The notes below the pieces were generated by a model. It did not search any database. It was not told the DNA's origin and saw only the letters and a list, made by a program, of their open reading frames with translations. A program made the translations under genes and the position numbers. 5,877 bases of DNA from an uncultured Clostridium sp. (GTDB taxonomy: Bacteria > Bacillota > Clostridia > Oscillospirales > Acutalibacteraceae). This document shows, piece by piece, positions 1-5,877 of this stretch (positions are counted from its first letter, which is position 1; each line of letters begins with the position of its first letter). The stretch covers positions 1 to 5,877 of the forward strand of contig URIN01000107.1 in the NCBI GenBank assembly GCA_900547915.1, read 5' to 3'.

Positions 1-1
1 T

Positions 2-1084
2 ACGGGTGTAAAAGCCGTTGGTATAGGTGAAGCGTCAGGAATGTTCCCGATAGACAGTGAGAAAAATGATTACGATAATGAAATGCTTAATAAGTTCACG
101 GCTTTGCCTGAGGTCAGCGCATATCCGTGGAATATACGTGATATTCTCCCCGAAGCATTGCCCGCAGGCGCAGAGGCTGGCAGATTGACCGCCGAAGGTG
201 CGAAACTTCTTGATGAAAGCGGTAACCTTGAACCAGGTATTCTTCTTTGCCCTCCAGAGGGTGACGCAGGCACTGGTATGGCGGCTACCAACAGCGTTAG
301 GGAGAAAACAGGCAATGTTTCGGCAGGCACTTCAATCTTCTCAATGGTAGTTCTTCAGAAACCTCTTTCTAAGGTTTATGAGGAGATAGATATGGTTACA
401 ACTCCGTTTGGAAAGCCAGTTGCAATGGTGCACTGCAACAACTGCTGTACAGACCTTGATTACTGGGTTAATATGTTTTACGAGCTCTTGCATTCCTGCG
501 GCAGTGATATAGAAAAAAGCGCTCTCTACGATTTGCTTTACGCAAAAGCACTTGAGGGGGATACCGATTGCGGCGGAATTGTAAATTACAATTACTTTTC
601 GGGTGAGCCCGTTGCGCACACTAATCAGGGAACTCCGTTGATGTTCAGGAGTCCTGAGTCAAAACTTACGGTTTCCAACTTTTTCAGGGCGCAGATATAT
701 TCAGCGCTTTCCACTCTTAAAATTGGTATGGAAATTCTTGAAAAAGAGGGCGTTGAAATAGATTGTATAAACGGCCACGGCGGTCTGTTTAAAACTCCCG
801 TAGTAGGTCAGAAAATGCTTGCAGCAGCGCTCAATACACCTGTTGCCGTTACTAAAACAGCGGGTGAGGGCGGAGCGTGGGGAATTGCCCTGCTTGCTCA
901 ATACGCATACGATAACAAAGGCGAAACACTAGAGGATTATCTTGATAAATATGTGTTTGCCGCAAATGAAAGCCACATTGAAAATCCCGATAAAAAGGAT
1001 GTTGAGGGATTTAAAAAATATATGGTTAATTATAAAAACGGTCTTGCCGCAGAAATTGCCGCGGCCGATATTATAAATGGATAA
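2..1084 (+). CDS. araB: FGGY-family carbohydrate kinase, probable L-ribulokinase (5' truncated)
   Basis: The reading frame is open from base 2, so this is the C-terminal 360 residues of a gene that starts outside the window; the first internal ATG (base 41) is not a start. The FGGY kinase fold is clear. TGVKAVGIGEASGMFPID opens the fragment. GDAGTGM carries the likely catalytic-base Asp (fragment residue 88). NVSAGTS (about 107-111) fits the second phosphate-binding motif, and GHGG (258-261) followed by GEGGAWGIALL fits the C-terminal ATP-binding signature. From memory, gut Bacteroides arabinose kinases of about 530 residues match well, so roughly 170 residues are missing. The predicted reaction is ATP-dependent phosphorylation of L-ribulose to L-ribulose 5-phosphate in the cytoplasm. 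The adjacent araA and araD make ribulokinase the best substrate call; by sequence alone it could be labelled xylulokinase. The stop codon overlaps the araA ribosome binding site. Confidence 0.85.
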   Translation, partial: TGVKAVGIGEASGMFPIDSEKNDYDNEMLNKFTALPEVSAYPWNIRDILPEALPAGAEAGRLTAEGAKLLDESGNLEPGILLCPPEGDAGTGMAATNSVREKTGNVSAGTSIFSMVVLQKPLSKVYEEIDMVTTPFGKPVAMVHCNNCCTDLDYWVNMFYELLHSCGSDIEKSALYDLLYAKALEGDTDCGGIVNYNYFSGEPVAHTNQGTPLMFRSPESKLTVSNFFRAQIYSALSTLKIGMEILEKEGVEIDCINGHGGLFKTPVVGQKMLAAALNTPVAVTKTAGEGGAWGIALLAQYAYDNKGETLEDYLDKYVFAANESHIENPDKKDVEGFKKYMVNYKNGLAAEIAAADIING

Positions 1085-1088
1085 GGAG
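1083..1088 (+). promoter_or_regulatory. Ribosome binding site deciding the araA start
   Basis: AAGGAG lies 7 bases before ATG 1096, an ideal spacing. An in-frame TTG at 1090 would add two residues but sits only one base from this site, so it is unlikely to be used. The site overlaps the last two bases of the kinase stop codon, an arrangement that favours translational coupling. Confidence 0.85.
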
Positions 1089-1095
1089 ATTGGTT

Positions 1096-2568
1096 ATGGC
1101 TATTAAAAATTATGAATTCTGGTTTGTTGTGGGAACTCAGTTCCTTTACGGTGAAGATATTTTTGAAACTATCAATTCACACGCTCAGGAGATGTGCGCT
1201 GAGTGGAGCAGTAAAATGCCCTGCCGCATAATCGCAAAACCCTGCGTAAAAACATCTAAGGAGATACTTGATATTTTCCGCGCTGCAAATGCTGATGATA
1301 ACTGCGCAGGCGTTATCACGTGGATGCACACTTTCTCTCCGTCAAAAGCGTGGATAGCAGGTTTCAATGCTCTTCAGAAGCCTTATCTTCACGTAAATAC
1401 ACAATATAACCGTGATATCCCTTGGCAGGATATTGATATGGATTTTATGAATCTCAATCAGTCCGCACACGGAGACAGGGAACACGGCTTTATTGCTGCA
1501 AGAATGAGACTTAAAAGAAAAGTTGTTGCAGGTTATTGGAAAGACGAAACGTTCCAGAAAAAAATGGAAACTTGGATGAGAGCCGCTGTCGGCGCAGCTG
1601 AAAGCAAAAAAGTCCACGTTCTCCGTATCTCTGATAATATGCGTAATGTTGCCGTTACTGACGGTGATAAGATAGAGGCTCAGATAAAACTCGGCTGGCA
1701 GGTGGACCATTACGGCGTGGGCGACATTATAAAAGAAGTTAATGCCGTAACCGAGGATGAGATTGACGCGCAGATGGCTGAGTATGAAAAGAACTATATT
1801 ATGGATACCGATAATATTGACGCCGTAAGGTATCAGGCACGTGAGGAAGTTGCAATCAAGAAATTTATGGAAAGATATGATTTCAACGCTTTCCATACTA
1901 ATTTTGAAGATCTTCAGGAACTCCGTCAGCTTCCCGGTCTTGCCGCTCAGGATCTGATGAGACAGGGTTATGGTTTCGGCGCCGAGGGAGACTGGAAAGT
2001 TGCCGCAATGCTCCGTGTAATGACCTCTATGGCAGAAGGTCTTGACGGCGGAACAGTATTTATGGAAGACTATACATATCATTTTGAACCGGGTAATGAA
2101 ATGCTTCTCGGTTCGCATATGCTTGAGGTAAGTCCTCAGTGCGCGGCAGAAACACCCAAAATTCAGGTTCATCCGCTCGGTATAGGAGACAGGGAAGATC
2201 CCGCAAGACTTGTTTTCAAAGCTAAAACAGGTAAAGGCATTGTTGTAACTCTTGTTGATATGGGAGACAGACTCAGAATGATTTGCAACGATGTTGAGTG
2301 TATGGAGCAGGTAAATGATATGCCTAATCTTCCCGTTGCAGGCGTTCTGTGGAAACCGTTGCCTTGCCTTCAGACTTCAGCTGAAGCTTGGATATATGCG
2401 GGTGGTGCGCATCACAGTGTTCTGTCTTACAGCCTTACCGCTGATAATATGCGCGATTTTGCAGAGATAATGGGCATAGAGTTTGTTCATATCGGTGAGG
2501 AAACAGATATAAATGAGTTTAGAAAAGAGCTTTTCTACAACGATGTTGCTTATAAGCTCGGAATGTAA
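1096..2568 (+). CDS. araA: L-arabinose isomerase
   Basis: This 490-residue protein (E. coli AraA has 500) converts L-arabinose to L-ribulose in the cytoplasm; the family needs a divalent metal, usually Mn2+. The N-terminus has the family opening EFWFVVGTQFLYGE. The four residues equivalent to E. coli Glu306, Glu333, His350 and His450 are all present: Glu297 in GAEGDWK, Glu324 in FMEDYTYHF, His341 in LGSHMLEVSP and the second His of AGGAHH at 440. Their spacing agrees with the E. coli enzyme to within one residue. I chose ATG 1096 for its AAGGAG site at 7 bases. The gene begins 11 bases after the kinase stop and ends 8 bases before araD. No frameshift or missing block is visible. This is the most secure call in the window. 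Confidence 0.98.
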   Translation: MAIKNYEFWFVVGTQFLYGEDIFETINSHAQEMCAEWSSKMPCRIIAKPCVKTSKEILDIFRAANADDNCAGVITWMHTFSPSKAWIAGFNALQKPYLHVNTQYNRDIPWQDIDMDFMNLNQSAHGDREHGFIAARMRLKRKVVAGYWKDETFQKKMETWMRAAVGAAESKKVHVLRISDNMRNVAVTDGDKIEAQIKLGWQVDHYGVGDIIKEVNAVTEDEIDAQMAEYEKNYIMDTDNIDAVRYQAREEVAIKKFMERYDFNAFHTNFEDLQELRQLPGLAAQDLMRQGYGFGAEGDWKVAAMLRVMTSMAEGLDGGTVFMEDYTYHFEPGNEMLLGSHMLEVSPQCAAETPKIQVHPLGIGDREDPARLVFKAKTGKGIVVTLVDMGDRLRMICNDVECMEQVNDMPNLPVAGVLWKPLPCLQTSAEAWIYAGGAHHSVLSYSLTADNMRDFAEIMGIEFVHIGEETDINEFRKELFYNDVAYKLGM

Positions 2569-2570
2569 GG
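2566..2570 (+). promoter_or_regulatory. Ribosome binding site of araD, overlapping the araA stop
   Basis: TAAGG contains the araA TAA stop and lies 6 bases before ATG 2577. It is a weaker match than the araA site. Ribosomes finishing araA end exactly on it, so coupled re-initiation is plausible (inference). Confidence 0.65.
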
Positions 2571-2576
2571 TGCGCT

Positions 2577-3287
2577 ATGCTTGAAGAATTAAAAGAAAAA
2601 GTATATAAGGCAAATATGCAGCTCGTAGAGTACGGGCTTGTTGTTCTGACGTGGGGCAACGCATCGGAAATAGACAGGGAAAGCGGGTTGTTTGTCATAA
2701 AACCATCAGGTGTTCCTTATGATAAAATGACGGCTGATGATATGGTAGTTATGAACCTTGACGGCGAAAAGGTAGAGGGAAGACTTAATCCGTCATCAGA
2801 TACACCGACTCATCTTGAACTTTACAGAAAATTCCCTCAGATAGGCGGAATTGTTCATACACACTCAAACTGGGCATGTTCATGGGCTCAGGCAGGCAGG
2901 GACGTTCCTGCTTACGGCACAACGCATGCGGATTTTGCAAACGGAGCTGTGCCATGTGCAAGGGGGCTTACCAAGGAAGAAGTTGAGTCTGAATATGAAC
3001 TTAATACAGGTAAAGTAATTGTTTCGGAATTTAGAAACAGGGGAATAAGTGAAAATGAAATTCCTGCCGTGCTCGTTCATCGTCACGGTCCGTTTACTTG
3101 GGGCAAAGATGCTTTCAAAGCAGTTGAAAATGCTCTTATTCTTGAAGAAGTTTGTAAAATGGCACTTCGTACTGAACGTATTGCCGCTATGGATAAAAAT
3201 TCCGACATCGGCATAGAACAGTACCTGCTTGATAAGCATTATCAGCGCAAACACGGTAAAAACGCTTACTACGGTCAGTCAAAGTGA
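2577..3287 (+). CDS. araD: L-ribulose-5-phosphate 4-epimerase
   Basis: This 236-residue cytoplasmic enzyme (E. coli AraD has 231) belongs to the class II aldolase/epimerase family. It epimerises L-ribulose 5-phosphate to D-xylulose 5-phosphate by a zinc-dependent retro-aldol mechanism. Zinc ligands are His94 and His96 in IVHTHSN and His170 in LVHRHGPF. Asp75 in the SSDTPTH block and Asp119 in TTHADF match E. coli Asp76 and Asp120. The C-terminal YYGQ carries the equivalent of catalytic Tyr229 (Tyr232 here). The substrate-binding motifs TWGNAS and KPSGV are near residues 25-46. THADFANGAVPCAR is the expected neighbourhood for AraD, as opposed to fuculose or rhamnulose aldolases. Its position after araA supports this. 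The L,D-transpeptidase gene starts 22 bases downstream without an obvious terminator. Confidence 0.96.
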   Translation: MLEELKEKVYKANMQLVEYGLVVLTWGNASEIDRESGLFVIKPSGVPYDKMTADDMVVMNLDGEKVEGRLNPSSDTPTHLELYRKFPQIGGIVHTHSNWACSWAQAGRDVPAYGTTHADFANGAVPCARGLTKEEVESEYELNTGKVIVSEFRNRGISENEIPAVLVHRHGPFTWGKDAFKAVENALILEEVCKMALRTERIAAMDKNSDIGIEQYLLDKHYQRKHGKNAYYGQSK

Positions 3288-3309
3288 TGTTTGATTAAAA
3301 GGGGAGTTT

Positions 3310-4104
3310 ATGAAGAATAAAGTTTTCACGGCTGCAATATGTCTTATACTTTGCGCGGCGGTATGCTCGGGTGTTTATTTAGTTTATTCGGGCAATATAC
3401 CGCTTAAAGAAATGTATACCACAAAATCCGCGAAATCACTGAATACTCAGAATGGTGTTGTTGAAAGTACAGATGATGCTGTAAGCGCAGAGGTCATTTA
3501 CGAAACCACTACCACCACAACAGAAACCACCACTAAAAAAACTGAAACGTCTGAGCAGAATAACGGTGACAGCAATGAAGACAGAAGACCGTCATCCTCA
3601 ATGCCGTATCTTATAAATGTTAACAGAAAGCAGAATATGATAGTTATTTATAAGAATGACGGAAACGGCAACTTCAACGAACCTGTAAAGGCAATGGTGT
3701 GCTCTACCGGTCTGACAGGTGAAACTCCCAAAGGAACGTACAAAACAAGCGATAAGTATACGTGGCGTAAGTTAGACGGTGGAGTTTACGGGCAGTACGC
3801 AACAAGAATCACGGGGCACATACTTTTCCATTCAGTGCCTTATGCAAAAAAATCTAAAGATTCTTTAAAATATGCAGCGTATAACAAACTTGGCAAAGCT
3901 GCTTCTGCAGGTTGTATACGGCTGAGCGTAATCGATGCAAAATGGATATATGACAACTGTCCTAAAGGCACAACTGTTGTGATTTATGACAGCAGTGACG
4001 AAGAACCGCTTGAAAAGCCTACACCTATCAAGATAGACACTTCGGATAAACGAAGAGGCTGGGATCCCACAGACCCCGATTCTGACAATCCATGGAATGA
4101 TTAA
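3310..4104 (+). CDS. Membrane-anchored L,D-transpeptidase (YkuD domain)
   Basis: This 264-residue cell-wall enzyme is predicted to form 3-3 peptidoglycan crosslinks outside the membrane. In order it has a short basic start (MKNK) and a hydrophobic segment at about residues 5-26, best read as a signal anchor. A low-complexity Ser/Thr-rich linker spans about 40-97. The YkuD catalytic domain, starting at PYLINVN, covers about 99-227. The tail is acidic and proline-rich (about 230-264). The catalytic Cys202 and Arg204 lie in SAGCIRLS, and the likely catalytic His174 is in LFHS. Ala replaces the frequent His before GC, which I believe is common in Clostridia members. ATG 3310 is preceded by AAAAGGGGAG (3297-3306). 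The 22-base gap after araD suggests co-transcription with the arabinose genes, though the function is unrelated. It could also act as an L,D-carboxypeptidase. Confidence 0.93.
   Translation: MKNKVFTAAICLILCAAVCSGVYLVYSGNIPLKEMYTTKSAKSLNTQNGVVESTDDAVSAEVIYETTTTTTETTTKKTETSEQNNGDSNEDRRPSSSMPYLINVNRKQNMIVIYKNDGNGNFNEPVKAMVCSTGLTGETPKGTYKTSDKYTWRKLDGGVYGQYATRITGHILFHSVPYAKKSKDSLKYAAYNKLGKAASAGCIRLSVIDAKWIYDNCPKGTTVVIYDSSDEEPLEKPTPIKIDTSDKRRGWDPTDPDSDNPWND
3505..3549 (+). repeat. Low-complexity threonine-rich linker coding tract
   Basis: Residues 66-80 of the L,D-transpeptidase contain 11 Thr out of 15 (six in a row, then three), encoded by mixed ACC/ACT/ACA codons. It separates the membrane anchor from the catalytic domain and probably acts as a flexible, possibly glycosylated spacer across the wall. 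Such Thr tracts are common in secreted Ruminococcus proteins. The mixed codons argue against recent simple-sequence slippage. Confidence 0.85.
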
Positions 4105-4125
4105 CGATTAATAATAAAATGATAT

Positions 4126-4164
4126 AAAAAAACTCCGCCGGAATTCCGACGGAGTTAATTTTTT
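4126..4164. terminator. Bidirectional intrinsic terminator between convergent genes
   Basis: The stem arms are 4131-4141 and 4146-4156 with an AATT loop, flanked by seven A (4126-4132) and six T (4159-4164). Read on the + strand the 11-position stem has one A-C mismatch (4138/4149), and the T run starts two bases after the stem. Read on the - strand the same position is a G-U pair, and the hairpin runs directly into seven T. It should stop the ara/L,D-transpeptidase transcript and, more strongly, the SDR transcript. The 83-base gap between the two stop codons holds nothing else. Confidence 0.92.
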
Positions 4165-4187
4165 GCTTACAAAGAACTTTCAGATGA

Positions 4188-5750
4188 TTATCTCTTAAGA
4201 TCATCCCAAGCAACGCCGTTGATGTGGAAAATCTCATCAAAGTCGTACTTGTTGTTCTCGTCTTTTCTGTGGCTGGGATACCAAACCTGAGCAAAGAACG
4301 GGTTTGTCTTAGCGATTGAGTCATAATCCCATGCCTTCTGAGGAATATAGCACTCGGGGCACCAGTGACCGCCAAGAAGAATAAGTGCGGGGCTTGCTTC
4401 AAATTCTGCGCCGCAGTGGCCGCATTTCCATTTAAGCTTTGTAGCCATATCGCCCTTAGTCATTGATTCTGACAGGCATTCGCCGCCTCTGAACTTAGCA
4501 GCCTGCTTCATATCTTCAATGTCAAGTTCTGATTCAGGCTTGCTTTCATCATAACCGTGATCAAGCTTGAACTGCTCAGCAGCGCTGTTGTCTTTATCAA
4601 ATTTAATGATTTCAAAATCTTCCCACTTCTTAGGAATCTTCTCCCACTCTTCTTTTGAGCCGTAGTATGCTGACATACGGTTGTGATCGTTTGTCTTAAC
4701 CCAGTCAAGAGTACCAAATCCGGGAGTTTCAGCAATCTTCTTCATGAACGGTTTAGCACATGCTGCAACGAGTCCCTTCGGAAGATATCTCGGAATTTTG
4801 AAGTAGAATTCAACATGGTCTGCAAGACGATTGAAATAATCCTGAATTGGAAGATTCTCTCTGAAGTGAAGGAAGTTTTCAAGCTTGTCACCGTCTGCAT
4901 AGAACTGACCGTGGAAGTTCTTTGTGATGAACCAGTTGGGCTCGAAAAGTTTTTCAGGACCGGCAAGACCAAGTGTGCCGAGAAGCAGACATTCAAACTC
5001 ATAGTTTGAGATTCTGTATTCTTTACCTGAACCGATGTTGAAGAAATGGTTCCAGAAGTCTTTGCCAAGGTGACCTGCAGCGTCTTCCGTTACAAGGTTG
5101 CACATAAGTCTGCCTGAATCTTCAACAGTACACCATTCAAGAACACCGTTGATCGGTACGTGGAACATGATGGGATCCATATTCTTAAGAATGTTGGGAT
5201 AAAGAATACCTGACTGACGCATTACAACCCAGTTTTTGATGCCGCTTTCAACGAAAGTACGCTCAGCAACTGTCTTTGAAACTGCATAGTGGTCATATAT
5301 AGAAATTTTGATTGGGTCTCCGCAGCGTCCCCAGTGAATCGGGTAGTTACGTCCGCCTGTTTCGGCAACTGTGCCTATGTAACAAACTTTAATTGCGTCA
5401 GGATCTGGCTGAGCAAGAACTGCCTTGCAGATATTCTGAGCTGCGCCGATGTTTGTTTTCTGAGTTCTGTAAGGCTTCCAGTCTGCGGTGGGAGAAACCA
5501 TGCCGCCAACGTGAAGTACATAATCAGAGCCGGTTACACCTTCAAGAATAGCATCGTATTCAAGAAGATCGCCCCAGATAACCTTTACGTTTGGTTTTGA
5601 AAGCAGGGGCTGCAAAAGCTCTTCGTTTTTCTTGCTCTTTCTAGCAAGCATTTTAATATTGATCTCATTGGGCTTCTTAAGCATTTCCTGAACGGCTGCC
5701 CAGCCCATGTTACCGGTACCGCCGGTAATAAACACTGTTTTCTTTGCCAT
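4188..5750 (-). CDS. Extended SDR, NAD-dependent epimerase/dehydratase with C-terminal zinc ribbon
   Basis: This 520-residue protein is probably cytoplasmic. The N-terminal ~320 residues form an extended short-chain dehydrogenase/reductase: the dinucleotide-binding TGGTGNMG is at residues 9-16, the Asp of WGDLLEYDA at 61, and YAVSK (Tyr155, Lys159) supplies the YxxxK catalytic pair. Thr127 in IGTVAE is the likely third active-site residue. No signal peptide is seen. Residues ~330-440 match nothing I recognise. At 443-467 there is a CxxC-x17-CxxC zinc-ribbon motif, followed by an aromatic segment to the end. Usual extended SDRs are about 300-350 residues, so this one is much longer. The start is fixed by a perfect Shine-Dalgarno. 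Sugar-nucleotide or other epimerase, dehydratase or reductase activity is possible; the substrate is unknown. It is convergent with the arabinose operon, so it is probably not part of that pathway. Confidence 0.88.
   Translation of the reverse strand: MAKKTVFITGGTGNMGWAAVQEMLKKPNEINIKMLARKSKKNEELLQPLLSKPNVKVIWGDLLEYDAILEGVTGSDYVLHVGGMVSPTADWKPYRTQKTNIGAAQNICKAVLAQPDPDAIKVCYIGTVAETGGRNYPIHWGRCGDPIKISIYDHYAVSKTVAERTFVESGIKNWVVMRQSGILYPNILKNMDPIMFHVPINGVLEWCTVEDSGRLMCNLVTEDAAGHLGKDFWNHFFNIGSGKEYRISNYEFECLLLGTLGLAGPEKLFEPNWFITKNFHGQFYADGDKLENFLHFRENLPIQDYFNRLADHVEFYFKIPRYLPKGLVAACAKPFMKKIAETPGFGTLDWVKTNDHNRMSAYYGSKEEWEKIPKKWEDFEIIKFDKDNSAAEQFKLDHGYDESKPESELDIEDMKQAAKFRGGECLSESMTKGDMATKLKWKCGHCGAEFEASPALILLGGHWCPECYIPQKAWDYDSIAKTNPFFAQVWYPSHRKDENNKYDFDEIFHINGVAWDDLKR
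4350..4424 (-). other. Zinc-ribbon-like Cys4 motif within the SDR protein
   Basis: Cys443 and Cys446 (WKCGHCGAEFEAS) and Cys464 and Cys467 (GHWCPEC) form two knuckles separated by 17 residues. The pattern WKC..CG..F.AS...CP.C, followed by a stretch resembling NP.LA..W (NPFFAQVWYPSH), recalls the DUF4379 'probable zinc-ribbon' repeat as I remember it. All four cysteine codons were checked on the - strand. The family assignment is an inference; the four-cysteine pattern is observed. Confidence 0.75.
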
Positions 5751-5757
5751 TTAATTT

Positions 5758-5765
5758 CCTCCTTA
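5758..5765 (-). promoter_or_regulatory. Ribosome binding site of the SDR gene
   Basis: On the - strand this reads TAAGGAGG, a full 8-base complement to the 16S rRNA tail. It lies 7 bases before ATG 5750 and settles the start codon. Confidence 0.95.
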
Positions 5766-5790
5766 AGAAAAGTGCAAATTAGCATTTCAT

Positions 5791-5819
5791 ATTATAAACT
5801 ATTTCTAAACAAATTACAA
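5791..5819 (-). promoter_or_regulatory. Sigma-A-type promoter of the SDR gene
   Basis: On the - strand, TTGTAA (5819-5814) and TATAAT (5796-5791) are separated by exactly 17 bases. The -10 box is a full consensus match and the -35 matches 4 of 6. A T7 tract (5837-5831) just upstream could serve as an UP element. The implied start of transcription near 5784 gives a leader of about 34 bases, too short for a riboswitch. This matches constitutive or moderately strong expression unless the overlapping inverted repeat is an operator. Confidence 0.8.
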
Positions 5820-5858
5820 CACACTATATAAAAAAATCTTTAGAATTTGTTTATAAAT
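5801..5858. repeat. 15-bp inverted repeat between divergent promoters
   Basis: The arms are 5801-5815 and 5844-5858. Read outward they are AATTTGTTTAGAAAT (- strand) and AATTTGTTTATAAAT (+ strand), 14 of 15 identical, separated by 28 bases, with arm centres 43 bp apart (about four helical turns). The left arm touches the -35 of the SDR promoter and fills most of its spacer; the right arm covers the -35 of the rightward promoter. It lies upstream of both transcription starts, so it would act as DNA, not as an RNA hairpin. The extreme AT content means chance is not excluded. Confidence 0.5.
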
Positions 5859-5875
5859 TTATCAAATCATATAAT
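5847..5875 (+). promoter_or_regulatory. Candidate divergent promoter reading out of the right edge
   Basis: TTGTTT (5847-5852) and TATAAT (5870-5875) on the + strand are separated by 17 bases. It would drive a gene beyond the window, back to back with the SDR promoter. The surrounding DNA is very AT-rich, so a consensus -10 is less informative than usual. No coding sequence in the remaining two bases can confirm it. Confidence 0.5.
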
Positions 5876-5877
5876 AA

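Noticed and set aside
1090..1095. TTG at 1090 as an alternative araA start
   Set aside because: It lies one base from the AAGGAG site, while ATG 1096 has ideal 7-base spacing and gives the usual family N-terminus.
1342..2172. A 276-codon open frame on the - strand inside araA
   Set aside because: It lies wholly antisense to araA, whose catalytic residues are intact. Its translation is Cys/His/Phe-rich with no recognisable domain, typical of a reverse-frame shadow.
3230..3244. Palindrome TGATAA-GCA-TTATCA near the end of araD as an operator or attenuator for the transpeptidase
   Set aside because: It sits in coding sequence, is short and AT-rich, has no following T run and no adjacent promoter; coincidence from codons is the simpler reading.
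3322..3372. Lipoprotein signal peptide in the transpeptidase (Cys residues in the hydrophobic segment)
   Set aside because: The residues before each cysteine do not fit a lipobox (for example AAVC has Val at -1), so a signal anchor is preferred.
3535..3541. A7 run in the transpeptidase linker as a programmed frameshift site
   Set aside because: No stimulatory hairpin is evident, and the zero frame continues into an intact catalytic domain, so slippage would only destroy the protein.
4028..4402. A 124-codon open frame on the - strand spanning the terminator and the SDR 3' end
   Set aside because: It overlaps the SDR gene in another frame, crosses the terminator and runs antisense into the end of the transpeptidase gene. 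No protein family resemblance.
5289..5600. A 103-codon open frame on the + strand opposite the SDR Rossmann region
   Set aside because: It is antisense to conserved SDR motifs, with no domain resemblance or clear promoter.
5831..5863. The T7 run on the - strand as a terminator for a leftward gene beyond the window
   Set aside because: The only preceding hairpin is a weak, A/U-only 5-bp stem. The tract is better explained as AT-rich DNA upstream of the SDR promoter.

Overview
The window looks like a chromosomal segment of a Gram-positive Clostridia-type gut bacterium, most likely Ruminococcus/Oscillospiraceae. This rests on the moderate GC with AT-rich intergenic DNA, strong AAGGAGG ribosome binding sites, an L,D-transpeptidase with a threonine-rich linker, and an FGGY kinase whose remembered closest relatives are gut anaerobe arabinose kinases. 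The assignment is inferred from protein style, not from a database search.

Bases 2-3287 (+ strand) are an L-arabinose catabolic operon in the order araB (5' part outside the window), araA, araD. Gaps are 11 and 8 bases, and each stop codon overlaps or touches the next ribosome binding site. Together the products convert L-arabinose to L-ribulose (AraA), L-ribulose 5-phosphate (AraB) and D-xylulose 5-phosphate (AraD), which enters the pentose phosphate or phosphoketolase route. All catalytic residues I could check in AraA and AraD are present. The operon promoter and any regulator lie upstream of the window.

Bases 3310-4104 (+) encode a membrane-anchored YkuD-type L,D-transpeptidase, 22 bases after araD with no visible terminator or good promoter between them. 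It may therefore be read from the arabinose operon transcript. Bases 4126-4164 hold a bidirectional terminator shared with the convergent gene.

Bases 5750-4188 (- strand) encode a 520-residue extended short-chain dehydrogenase/reductase (SDR) with a four-cysteine zinc-ribbon-like tail, an unusual architecture whose substrate cannot be told from sequence. It has its own consensus promoter and a perfect Shine-Dalgarno. The last ~60 bases hold a candidate divergent promoter reading out of the right edge, and a 15-bp inverted repeat touches the -35 boxes of both promoters.

Most of the window is ordinary metabolism. The points worth a second look are the SDR/zinc-ribbon fusion, the cell-wall gene behind araD, and the divergent promoter region. 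I see no tRNA, rRNA, CRISPR array, insertion sequence or phage attachment site. No gene-free stretch exceeds 127 bases.
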